A stretch of DNA of 11,890 nucleotides from RGIG5327 sp045612485 (GCA_045612485.1 JAZKZE010000119.1:1-11890); one strand, 5' to 3'; shown: positions 1 through 6,864, numbered from the stretch's first letter. Made by a program: numbers and translations. Notes: generated by a model from the letters alone, not told the origin.

Positions 1-6
1 AAACTT

Positions 7-747
7 ATGGTCAAACACAAATTTGATATTTCTGATCCATATAATTTTCATATAATCACATGGAATCTTCCAATATTGAAATTTGTCCTGTCTGAATTTT
101 CCATCCCGAATAAAAGTATTGAAGAAGGTATTTTATACAGAGAACAGTTCGGTTGGGATCCATTACCTTTGAGAAATCTGAAAATATGTTTTGATCACGG
201 GTATACCCCCTCAGAAGATGGACTTAAAGCTCTGTTGTTTTTTTCAGCAGAATCCTTTGAGGCGGCTTCTGTTGCTTATCTGCTGGAAAAATATGATATT
301 AATGTTAATCAGGGGTTAGGGCATAATCCATATAGAGCCCACAACACTCTTTACTTCAGATATTCAACATCAGCGCCTTTGACATTTGCCGCCCATTGGT
401 TGGCGTATGGTGTTTGTCATGCTGCATCAAATAAATTTTTCAAACTTGCAAAAGTGTTACTGGAACATGGTGCGGATGTTAATTATGCATCTCCTGACAG
501 CGGAATAACACCATTGATGTGTGCCAGTCATATCGGCATTTTCAATTTCCTTTTAAAGCATGGCGCCGATTTGTATGCTGTTACCAATAAACTTAAAAAG
601 AATATGCTGCAGCGTCATGCCGGAAATTTGTTTGGCGGGCAGGAAATTGTCAAAACACTTGTAGAAAAGTACCATTTTGATATTCATTACCGGGATACAA
701 GGTTGTCTGAAAAAACAACATATTGTGCCCTGCGCAGCCATTCCTGA
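7..747 (+). CDS. Ankyrin-repeat protein, possibly partial at both ends
   Basis: The 246-residue product has an ankyrin-like second half. Recognisable units are LAKVLLEHGADVNYA (about residues 147-161), TPLMCASH followed by FLLKHGADLYA (168-191), and IVKTLVEKYHFDIHYRD (214-230). A weaker unit, ASVAYLLEKYDINVN, lies at 87-101. Ankyrin repeats are protein-binding scaffolds; partner and location are unknown, and no signal peptide or membrane segment is seen. The last residues, KTTYCALRSHS, resemble the first helix of a further repeat that is cut off by the stop codon, so the 3' end may be truncated. Only six bases precede the ATG and the frame is open to the window edge, so the true start may lie to the left. 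The gene is AT-rich and sits on the putative integrated element. The last 61 bases overlap the convergent 128-codon gene. The ankyrin assignment is fairly sure; gene integrity is not. Confidence 0.7.
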   Translation: MVKHKFDISDPYNFHIITWNLPILKFVLSEFSIPNKSIEEGILYREQFGWDPLPLRNLKICFDHGYTPSEDGLKALLFFSAESFEAASVAYLLEKYDINVNQGLGHNPYRAHNTLYFRYSTSAPLTFAAHWLAYGVCHAASNKFFKLAKVLLEHGADVNYASPDSGITPLMCASHIGIFNFLLKHGADLYAVTNKLKKNMLQRHAGNLFGGQEIVKTLVEKYHFDIHYRDTRLSEKTTYCALRSHS

Positions 748-1073
748 TAACAGAATACCGGAGTCTTAGGGAGGGCGAAACTTAAGGTTTCATGGCCGTG
801 ATACTGCGCAGCAACAAATGCATTTTTGTGGTTCTGACTAAAACAGTACACTTGATAGTGAATTCCCAGGATGGAATCGTACATCGGAATTTTTGTAACT
901 GTTTTCCAACCGCCACTTGAAGGATTGTTTTTGCGAAAAATACCTTTTGAAAAGTATAACTCATTTTCTTTCCTCTTGTCTCTGGGCAATCCAGCAACAG
1001 GCGCAGGCCGGGAAAGTTTTTGCATTGACCAGTATATATATTCTGTCTCATCGTTGATTTTAACGTAGTTCAT
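687..1073 (-). CDS. Hypothetical 128-residue protein
   Basis: I do not recognise the family. The product is basic and rich in aromatic residues, with no signal peptide, membrane segment or known motif. Its middle (about residues 38-100) reads like a compact globular domain, with YFSKGIFRKNNPSSGGWKT and MYDSILGIHYQVYCF as distinctive stretches. Support that it is a real gene comes mainly from upstream: a near-consensus promoter (TTGACT, 17 bases, TATACT) fires toward it, with an inverted repeat over the -10 box. The ribosome site is poor, since AAGG directly abuts the ATG. An in-frame TAA lies 10 codons upstream and no better start appears between. The C-terminal 20 codons overlap the end of the convergent ankyrin gene, so that tail may be acquired read-through after a rearrangement. 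An autoregulated mobile-element gene is one possibility (inference); a decayed fragment is another. Confidence 0.5.
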   Translation of the reverse strand: MNYVKINDETEYIYWSMQKLSRPAPVAGLPRDKRKENELYFSKGIFRKNNPSSGGWKTVTKIPMYDSILGIHYQVYCFSQNHKNAFVAAQYHGHETLSFALPKTPVFCYQEWLRRAQYVVFSDNLVSR

Positions 1074-1107
1074 CCTTGCACACTTTTCGCAATATATATG
1101 TTACTAT

Positions 1108-1128
1108 AAGTACACTAAAAGTATACTT
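1108..1128. promoter_or_regulatory. Inverted repeat over the -10 box, candidate operator
   Basis: AAGTACAC (1108-1115) and GTATACTT (1121-1128) are 8-base arms with one mismatch, separated by TAAAA. The repeat covers the -10 hexamer and the expected transcription start of the minus-strand promoter at 1120-1148. That position is typical of a repressor operator. Which protein binds is not shown; the 128-residue downstream product is the nearest candidate. Confidence 0.5.
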
Positions 1129-1148
1129 CATAAATGCAAAAAAGTCAA
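1120..1148 (-). promoter_or_regulatory. Sigma70-type promoter for the 128-codon gene
   Basis: On the minus strand TTGACT (1148-1143) is followed after exactly 17 bases by TATACT (1125-1120). The predicted start is near 1113, giving a leader of about 40 bases to the ATG at 1073. This is among the best promoter matches in the window, and it lies beyond the integrase terminator, so the downstream gene is an independent unit. Confidence 0.7.
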
Positions 1149-1159
1149 GTCGAAATCCC

Positions 1160-1205
1160 AAAAAAAAGAAAAAAACTCCAGCGGATTCTGATGTCCGCTG
1201 GAGTT
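1160..1205 (-). terminator. Intrinsic terminator of the integrase gene
   Basis: Read on the minus strand, a perfect 12-base-pair stem (arms 1194-1205 and 1174-1185, core ACTCCAGCGGA/TCCGCTGGAGT) with an 8-base loop is followed by a T-rich tract from 1175 down to 1160. It begins 17 bases beyond the integrase stop codon. Confidence 0.9.
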
Positions 1206-1221
1206 GACAGCTGTATTGGTC

Positions 1222-2544
1222 TCAGTCTTTGAGGAGCCTTTGAATTGCCAAAATTTCTACTGATGGCTCCGGAATGGAGGCAATGTATTCCAAGGCTTTT
1301 TTGATTCGGATGCGGGGAGTGGAATTACTTGTTCCGCTGACAGCTTCAATGGCAGCCAACTGTGCGTCAGCTCCCACATGTGTATAGATACGATCCAAGA
1401 TCGACGACTCAGCCCCTAAGATGGATACAACGACTGCCTTTGGCACTCCGGCTTCTGCGCAATGAGTACAGAAGCTGTGCCGGAGAGAGTGAAAACCTCT
1501 CACGGTAACTTTCCTGTTGCGCCCCGGGATCTCCACAGAAGTAGGAAGTCCAAGCCAGCTGATTACTCGCATTACGTCAATGCTCACATAATTGTCCCCG
1601 ATGATCTTTCCTTTTGCATCCTTCGTCTTGTATCTGGCAGCTACATTGGGAGAGATATAGACAGGAGAAAGGTTCTGGTCTTTGACCTCAGTCAAAAGTT
1701 TCCATAATGGTTCTGCAAGAGGAATACTGACCTCCTTGCCTGTTTTGAACTGTTTGACAAATATTCTCCGGTTTTCCAAATCTACCTGATCCCAACGAGC
1801 CAAAACAGCATCTTTCAAACGCTGTCCTGTGTAGAGGCCTATATAGAAAACCGTTTTCAACTCGCTTTTATTCATGACCTTATATGCAGGATCATCAAGC
1901 ATCTGCCGCAGACGTTCCTCTTCTTCCCTGGTAAAAGGGATACGGCGAACAACATTATCCTGTTCTTCGCGAGGCTTACGACGTAATGATTTCGCTTCAA
2001 ACGGATTGCTTTCTTCACGATAGCTTTGAAGTGTGGAAAAAATCTTTCTCAAGCGAATGATCTTCCGATTATGGGTGGAAACTGCAATATTGCTCTCTTT
2101 CAAAAAAGATGCAAACTTTACTGCGTGTTCTGCCGTGATTTGAGAAAATTGAGTAATTTTGCGATCAAGCTGGTCAAGAAACTCCTGCAAAGTAGCCTGA
2201 TAGGAGAGCTCTTCATGGATAGTTGCCGGGGTCGCTTTGTCCGGATGCTTTGAATAAACTTCCCAAATTTTATTGACAGGCAATGAACGCCGCTGCTGAA
2301 CCAAATTTCTGGCTACTTTAACGTGGGTTGCAATCACTTCCAAATTGGAAGCCTGAACGGTAGGCAGCAGCTCTTTGGCTTTTCGGACAGCTTCTTCCTG
2401 ATTGGCTGTTTTCAAACTGATGCACTTACGTTCGCCTTTGACCTGAAAACGGAAGTAGTAATTCCCGCCTTTACTGGTCTGATACACAGTACCTGTTTCA
2501 AGTTTGATGCTGTGAAGGTCTGAATCCATTTTTCGCTTCCCCAT
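1222..2544 (-). CDS. Tyrosine recombinase (phage/island-type integrase)
   Basis: This 440-residue site-specific recombinase would catalyse integration and excision of the element it sits on. Residues about 17-60 (YQTSKGGNYYFRFQVKGE, then a basic helix) resemble an arm-type DNA-binding region. Residues about 90-180 form the helical core-binding domain, and about 200-400 the catalytic domain. Visible catalytic residues are R242 (TGQR), K267 (FKTGK), H352 and R355 (HSLR), and the nucleophile Y387 (RIYTHV). The usual LGH/LGW before the tyrosine reads LGA here, so the third-box His/Trp is Ala378. The 440-residue length suits an island or phage integrase. The start is supported by GGGAG nine bases before the ATG. 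It lies 109 bases from the 3' end of tRNA-Val, the expected arrangement for a tRNA-targeting integrase. It ends at its own terminator. The gene looks intact. Confidence 0.93.
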   Translation of the reverse strand: MGKRKMDSDLHSIKLETGTVYQTSKGGNYYFRFQVKGERKCISLKTANQEEAVRKAKELLPTVQASNLEVIATHVKVARNLVQQRRSLPVNKIWEVYSKHPDKATPATIHEELSYQATLQEFLDQLDRKITQFSQITAEHAVKFASFLKESNIAVSTHNRKIIRLRKIFSTLQSYREESNPFEAKSLRRKPREEQDNVVRRIPFTREEEERLRQMLDDPAYKVMNKSELKTVFYIGLYTGQRLKDAVLARWDQVDLENRRIFVKQFKTGKEVSIPLAEPLWKLLTEVKDQNLSPVYISPNVAARYKTKDAKGKIIGDNYVSIDVMRVISWLGLPTSVEIPGRNRKVTVRGFHSLRHSFCTHCAEAGVPKAVVVSILGAESSILDRIYTHVGADAQLAAIEAVSGTSNSTPRIRIKKALEYIASIPEPSVEILAIQRLLKD

Positions 2545-2581
2545 AATTTTTCACTCCCGAATGACTGATTTGATTTAATAT

Positions 2582-2600
2582 AATTCAAGTTTCGAGAATT
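2582..2600. repeat. Short inverted repeat upstream of the integrase
   Basis: AATTC (2582-2586) and GAATT (2596-2600) are inverted arms nine bases apart, about 40 bases upstream of the integrase start and beside a weak minus-strand TATATT -10-like box. It could be an integrase arm site or an operator. The arms are short and AT-rich, so chance is possible. Confidence 0.25.
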
Positions 2601-2653
2601 AAAAGCCGATATGGTAAAAAACGGTAAGGATTAAAAGAAATTGAGGGTAAAAA

Positions 2654-2699
2654 TGGTGGGCAATGAGGGACTCGAACCCCCGACATTCACGGTGTAAAC
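2654..2699. other. Putative attachment site in the 3' half of tRNA-Val
   Basis: Integrases of this class commonly recombine within the 3' half of a tRNA gene, and the regenerated tRNA keeps its function. The integrase gene lies directly beyond this 3' end, and the intact 3' half with CCA fits a restored target. No second copy of the T-arm sequence is visible between 1 and 2653, so the other att site would lie left of the window. The exact core cannot be fixed from one junction. Confidence 0.4.
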
Positions 2700-2730
2700 G
2701 TGACGCTCTAACCAACTGAGCTAATTGCCC
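2654..2730 (-). tRNA. tRNA-Val(TAC)
   Basis: On the minus strand this is a complete cloverleaf: acceptor GGGCAAT/ATTGCCC, D stem GCTC/GAGC, anticodon stem TCACG/CGTGA with loop TTTACAC (anticodon TAC, valine), T stem GGGGG/CCCTC with loop TTCGAGT, discriminator A and an encoded CCA. A T-run follows the CCA. The promoter lies 21 bases upstream of the gene. Its 3' end faces the integrase gene, marking it as the probable integration target. Confidence 0.95.
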
Positions 2731-2750
2731 GTAAAAGTTATGATACATTT

Positions 2751-2778
2751 AATATAGCTCTGCTTTGCTGTTTTTCAA
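2751..2778 (-). promoter_or_regulatory. Promoter of tRNA-Val
   Basis: Minus strand TTGAAA (2778-2773), 16 bases, then TATATT (2756-2751). The predicted start lies some 15 bases upstream of the mature tRNA 5' end at 2730. Confidence 0.6.
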
Positions 2779-2942
2779 GCGGAAATAGCGTTTTTTTCTT
2801 AAAAAACAATTTTTTTCAGGGAAAAATATGAAAGTATAGAAAATTTACGGCTGTATATTTCCCATTTATATAGTACAGAGGATTGTTGAAAATATAAATT
2901 TTATCTTTTGGCGGTAAATCACATTTTAATATCTTTTTGTCA

Positions 2943-2990
2943 TTTTACAGCATGGTAAAAAAGCATTTTACCGTGTATAGTATGGTAAAA
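2943..2990. promoter_or_regulatory. Array of alternating GGTAAAA half-sites
   Basis: Four half-sites alternate in orientation just upstream of the activase: TTTTACA (2943-2949), GGTAAAA (2954-2960), TTTTACC (2966-2972) and GGTAAAA (2984-2990). The two GGTAAAA copies are 30 bases apart, close to three helical turns. A further GGTAAAT lies at 2913-2919. A TATAGT hexamer at 2977-2982, between the last two sites, could be the -10 of the activase promoter, although no good -35 precedes it. The arrangement suggests a regulator-binding cluster. Confidence 0.45.
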
Positions 2991-3000
2991 AAAGGATTTT

Positions 3001-3909
3001 ATGATGACTTCTGCTCCATATATTGATGTAAAACGTTTTGCCGTTCATGACGGTCCGGGGATCCGTACAACTCTTTTTCTGAAGGGATGTACTCTCAAAT
3101 GTATCTGGTGTCATAATCCGGAAAGTATTGCCGTAGAAAAAGTTCTGGCAATACATTTTCCTAAATGCACCTCCTGCGGTTCTTGTGCAAATATTTGCCC
3201 TTTACACTTTTTCGATGAGAAAAACAGTCATCTTTTCAAAAGGGAAGATTGCAGAAAGTGCGGAAGATGTGTCAATGAATGTCCCGCCGGAGCATTGGAA
3301 CTTGCCGGAAAAAAAATCTCAGTGGAGGAAGCGGCAAGTCTTCTTCTGGAAGACCGGATCTTTTATCAGGATGGCGGCGGGATCACTCTTTCCGGCGGCG
3401 AAGCCCTTCTGCATAAGGATTTCTGTAAGGAACTTCTGGAAATCATGCAGCAGGAAAAGATCCATTGTGCTGTAGATACCTGTGGAAATGTTCCCTGGCA
3501 GAATTTTGAAGAAGTCCTCCCTTTTACAGATATGTTTCTTTATGATTTCAAATGCGCTGACGCTGAAAAACACAAGCGTTTCACCGGAAAAGACAATCTC
3601 CTTATCCGGGAAAATCTCCAGCGTCTTTCCTGTCAGGGAAAAGATATTGAGATCCGTATGCTTATGGTTCCGGAACACAATATGGAGGAAAACGATCTTA
3701 TGGCGGCAGGAGAAGAATTGAGCAGACTTGACAATATCACTGCTGTCAGACTTCTTCCTTATCACAGTTTTGCAAGAAATAAATTCCTTGCCGTAGGGAT
3801 GCCCGATACTATGCCCCATGTGATCTCTCCGGACGAAAATATGCTGGAATCCGCTGCTGAGATCCTGCGGAAATATGGTTTGAAAGTTATAAACAGTCTG
3901 AAAGATTGA
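3001..3909 (+). CDS. Glycyl-radical-enzyme activating protein (radical SAM, PflA family)
   Basis: Enzymes of this family use S-adenosylmethionine and a 4Fe-4S cluster to place the glycyl radical on a partner such as pyruvate formate-lyase or a relative; they act in anaerobic cytoplasm. The 302-residue protein opens with the typical FAVHDGPGIRTTLFLKGC and the cluster motif C30-x3-C34-x2-C37 (CTLKCIWCHNPES). Next come two ferredoxin-like clusters, C56/C59/C62/C66 and C84/C87/C90/C94, then SGGEALL (131-137) and DTCGN (139-143). The extra ferredoxin domain places it with the longer activases, not the short Escherichia coli PflA type. AAGGA at 2992-2996 is 4 bases from the ATG at 3001 and 7 from the one at 3004, so the second Met may be the true start. 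No glycyl radical enzyme with an RVxG-type C-terminal motif is encoded in the window; the partner is elsewhere. It converges on the TPR gene, 18 bases away, with only a weak imperfect hairpin between. Confidence 0.92.
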   Translation: MMTSAPYIDVKRFAVHDGPGIRTTLFLKGCTLKCIWCHNPESIAVEKVLAIHFPKCTSCGSCANICPLHFFDEKNSHLFKREDCRKCGRCVNECPAGALELAGKKISVEEAASLLLEDRIFYQDGGGITLSGGEALLHKDFCKELLEIMQQEKIHCAVDTCGNVPWQNFEEVLPFTDMFLYDFKCADAEKHKRFTGKDNLLIRENLQRLSCQGKDIEIRMLMVPEHNMEENDLMAAGEELSRLDNITAVRLLPYHSFARNKFLAVGMPDTMPHVISPDENMLESAAEILRKYGLKVINSLKD

Positions 3910-3927
3910 GGTTGGAGCCGGAAAGGT

Positions 3928-4656
3928 TTACCTGGCTTTTTCCAATTCCTGTTGGGCTTTCTTTCTCCCTTCTTCCGCCTGTTTGATTTCCGGAGAATTG
4001 GGGAATAGTATGGTATATAAACTGAATGTGTTGCAGGAAGCCAGCCATTTTTCCTCTGTAAAAAGAATTTCCCCTTTTTTCAGCAGAGCCTTTTTCAGAA
4101 AGTCTTGCCGGGGGGAGTTTATCAGTTTATCCAGAAGAGGATATGCTTTTTCAAACTCCTTTTTTGGACAATACAATTGAGCAAGAAGAAATATTCCTTC
4201 GTAAAGTTCCAATGCTGATATATCCGTTAAAGGGGAATCTTTCCCGGGAAGTTTTTCCAGTTTTCGGATAGCTTCATTCTCTTTCCCTGCAAGGAAATAT
4301 GCTTTGGCAGCATAAAAAATACTGTAAGTATCCCAGGGGGCGATCCCTTTCAGATTTTCAGAACATTGGATGTAGGCTTTTGCACTTTGCAGATATTTTT
4401 TCTCCCGGAACAGCAAATCAGCGTTTTTGAGTTCTTTTGTTTTCGGGTATTCCATTTTATCCAGCAAATGGGCAGGGATCCGCATAAAACGATGGATCCG
4501 GGGATGAAGAAAAGATATTTCTCCATTCTTTTCCACCCGGATCTTTTTTACCGTAAGGATCTTTCCATCCGTGAGGTGAAGTTTGATATTTTCTTCCCCT
4601 TTTCCTGTAAGAAATACAAAAAGGAGAAGGGTAAATCCAAACAGGTTCTTCCACAT
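3928..4656 (-). CDS. Exported TPR-like protein
   Basis: The 242-residue product starts with a signal peptide: MWKN, a hydrophobic stretch LFGFTLLLFVFL (residues 5-16), then a likely cleavage site near residues 18-21, with no lipobox. Residues about 25-70 form a small beta-rich part (LTDGKILTVKKIRV, then RFMRIPAHLLDKMEYP). From about residue 78, helix pairs of TPR character follow (ADLLFREKKYLQSAKAYIQC, AAKAYFLAGKENEAIRKLEKL, AQLYCPKKEFEKAYPLLDKLI, ALLKKGEILFTEEKWLASCNTF), and the C-terminus is charged and helical. Such proteins usually scaffold envelope complexes; no specific role can be named. It follows the 734-residue gene by 3 bases, and its ribosome site GGAG lies inside the last codons of that gene, so the two are probably co-transcribed and translationally coupled. 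Confidence 0.75.
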   Translation of the reverse strand: MWKNLFGFTLLLFVFLTGKGEENIKLHLTDGKILTVKKIRVEKNGEISFLHPRIHRFMRIPAHLLDKMEYPKTKELKNADLLFREKKYLQSAKAYIQCSENLKGIAPWDTYSIFYAAKAYFLAGKENEAIRKLEKLPGKDSPLTDISALELYEGIFLLAQLYCPKKEFEKAYPLLDKLINSPRQDFLKKALLKKGEILFTEEKWLASCNTFSLYTILFPNSPEIKQAEEGRKKAQQELEKAR

Positions 4657-4659
4657 TTT

Positions 4660-6864
4660 TTATGACTCCATTTTCAGAGAAAGAGTTTCCCCGGGTTTCA
4701 AAGAAATCGTCTGATAGCGGAGGAAGGGCAATACTCCCAGACCCTTTTGCATATCTTTTTCTTTTTCCGTATATAGACGGACATTTACGGAATAGGAGAG
4801 GGGATTTTTTACTTGCAGGATATCCTTTTGCAGTTCCGCTTCCACATGGTCAAAGACAATAAGCAGATCTTTATCCGGACAGCAATAGATCCCGGGATTT
4901 TCCGTTATACACATAAGGACGGCACTTTCTGTCCAGCCGCCGCTGCCGTAGGGAACGACCCCGCAACGATTGACATAGTCCTGAAAAAACACTTTTTCGC
5001 ATATATCCCCCGCCGGGACAAAGCCGCCGCCCACAGCCTTGGGGATGGGGTGATTTTCTGTGGAGATATACTGTACACAATTATGAATGATCTCCTGTAA
5101 AAGACGGAGGTATTTTTCCCTGCCGCTCAAGCGGTAAAGCAGCAATAGGCTGTTGGCGGAATCTGTACAGGGGGCGGGAGCTCCGTGCTGGTTTTGCAAG
5201 TTTGCCTGAACTGCTCCCCGGCAGTCCGCATCCATGAGATCCAGAGTTGTTCCTGCCGGGAAGGTATATCTGACGGAAGGAACCCAGGAGGAAAAGTAAT
5301 CCGCACAAAATTCTGCTTCCGCAAGATATTTTTTCCCGGAATATTTTTCACAGTAAAGAACCGTGGAAAGAAGAAGAGCTGAAGCCGATTCACTGTCCGG
5401 AGCCAGCAAACAATCTCCGGGACCGCCATAGGTGAAGCCTTTTTCCTTCAATTCTTTATGATAGTCGGCAAGGATCTTTTCCCCGGCGGCAAGATATTTA
5501 TCCTCATTGTAATACTCTGATGCAAGGAGCAGGGCGGCAGGAACAGCTGCTCCGCAAAAAGAACCGCCCAGAACCATTTCTCCGTCAGGGATATTGACGA
5601 TACTGCCGATCTGTCCATATCTTTCATACAGATGGATAAAGGCATCCGCAAGATTTTTTGCCAGTTTCTTCCAGTCCTCCGGATAAGAAACATTTTCCTT
5701 ATCCAGCAGCAGAAACATTTTCAGAGTATAAAAAAGAAATTCCGCAGGAAGCCTTGTTATACAGCAGCCTTTTTCTGTTTCTATGGGGAAGTTATCAGCC
5801 ATATATTTTACTTCCCCCTCTATGACTCTTGCGGTCGACCGCATAAAGCCGCCGGGGATAATGGCATTTTTAAAGATATTTTCCAGCTGTATAAGAACAC
5901 TTTTTTTCAGATTATCATTTCCGCAGTAGTATAATGGAATACTTTCCTGGTAGGCAGTCCAGCCTGTATTGAGGATCTCCAGGCCTCTTGTTTTTGTAAA
6001 GAAACCATATTTTGAAAGATAACGGACATTTTCAAACATATTGCGCAATATTTCTTCAGCATGGGAGAAACTGCGGGTGTTTTTATAAGGCGGCTGTTTG
6101 AAATAGGAAGATCTTATTTCTGAAAAAATGCGGTAAAAATCTGCCATATCTTCCGCAGGGAAAAGGGCGGTACGCAAAGATTGCGTGATTTTTTCCCCTT
6201 CTTTAAGCAGGGGGGCTTCATCCAGATTCTGACAGGCTACGAAACTCTTCCTTCTCACACAGGGCAGGGAAATGAGTATCCTTAAAGAATTTTCCTTTGT
6301 TACAGACATTTCTATCCCGTTATTGCCCAGAACTGTTCCCTGTTCAAATGTAAGGAAGAATGCCTGTTTTCTTTCCGGCATGAAGATCCCGGCAAGCGGG
6401 GAGGAGCCGTCAGTTACGGAACGGTTGAAAAGCCGGTCTTTTCCCACGGAAGGGATCTCCCACATGGCAATTTCCGGGTGCATGGGATCTTCCGGAGTAT
6501 ATTGGGCAAAATATCTGGGAGGATAGCAATGTTCTTTGACCATAATAAAATCATTGCCTGCATAACAGGAGGAAGGGATAAAGACAAACCATTTTTCATT
6601 ATAGGAGGGAAGAAGAACATCAAAGAAGAACCTGCCTTCCTTCTCTGCAGATTTCTGTACGGAAAAGGAGAGTAGATGTTCTTTTACTGTATCTTTTTCC
6701 ACATACTTTTCCTCTGCGGAAGTTTCCATAACGGTCTGTCCGCTATGGAGAATATTTTTCCCTGTATGGAAAAAATGTTCTTCCGTGATCTCTTTACCGG
6801 AAAATATGGTAAGTCCTGTTGAAAAAGAAATATCTTCCAACTGTAAACACTTTTCATTTGTCAT
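4660..6864 (-). CDS. Unassigned 734-residue protein, probable (alpha/alpha)6 toroid glycosidase-like fold
   Basis: I cannot place this in a named family. No signal peptide or membrane segment is seen, so a cytoplasmic protein is likely. The first ~250 residues look beta-rich (FVFIPSSCYAGNDFIMVK, AFFLTFEQGTVLGNNGIEM), like the N-terminal sandwich of many toroid enzymes. Residues about 270-640 are a run of paired helices separated by glycine- and aromatic-rich loops (GGFMRST, VLGGSFCGAAVPAALLLASEYY, TYGGPGDCLLAPDSESASALLLSTV, CTDSANSLLLLYRLSGREKYL, VPYGSGGWTESAVL). That matches six-hairpin glycosidases and related lyases. A short beta domain closes the chain (SVNVRLYTEKEK, then LKPGETLSLKME). 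Conserved-looking acidic residues in the loops could be catalytic, but I cannot identify them. The start has GGGAG nine bases before the ATG. It is first in an operon with the TPR gene and divergent from the GH39-like gene, which supports a carbohydrate role. Confidence 0.7.
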   Translation of the reverse strand: MTNEKCLQLEDISFSTGLTIFSGKEITEEHFFHTGKNILHSGQTVMETSAEEKYVEKDTVKEHLLSFSVQKSAEKEGRFFFDVLLPSYNEKWFVFIPSSCYAGNDFIMVKEHCYPPRYFAQYTPEDPMHPEIAMWEIPSVGKDRLFNRSVTDGSSPLAGIFMPERKQAFFLTFEQGTVLGNNGIEMSVTKENSLRILISLPCVRRKSFVACQNLDEAPLLKEGEKITQSLRTALFPAEDMADFYRIFSEIRSSYFKQPPYKNTRSFSHAEEILRNMFENVRYLSKYGFFTKTRGLEILNTGWTAYQESIPLYYCGNDNLKKSVLIQLENIFKNAIIPGGFMRSTARVIEGEVKYMADNFPIETEKGCCITRLPAEFLFYTLKMFLLLDKENVSYPEDWKKLAKNLADAFIHLYERYGQIGSIVNIPDGEMVLGGSFCGAAVPAALLLASEYYNEDKYLAAGEKILADYHKELKEKGFTYGGPGDCLLAPDSESASALLLSTVLYCEKYSGKKYLAEAEFCADYFSSWVPSVRYTFPAGTTLDLMDADCRGAVQANLQNQHGAPAPCTDSANSLLLLYRLSGREKYLRLLQEIIHNCVQYISTENHPIPKAVGGGFVPAGDICEKVFFQDYVNRCGVVPYGSGGWTESAVLMCITENPGIYCCPDKDLLIVFDHVEAELQKDILQVKNPLSYSVNVRLYTEKEKDMQKGLGVLPFLRYQTISLKPGETLSLKMES

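Noticed and set aside
2653..2697. A 14-codon plus-strand frame with GAGGG before its ATG, running through the tRNA-Val gene
   Set aside because: It is antisense to the tRNA and far too short; the GAGGG is coincidental.
3910..3950. Hairpin between the convergent activase and TPR genes as a terminator
   Set aside because: The pairing (TTGGA/TCCAA, GCC/GGC, GG/CC) is broken by bulges that absorb the T-run, so it is too weak to list as a feature.
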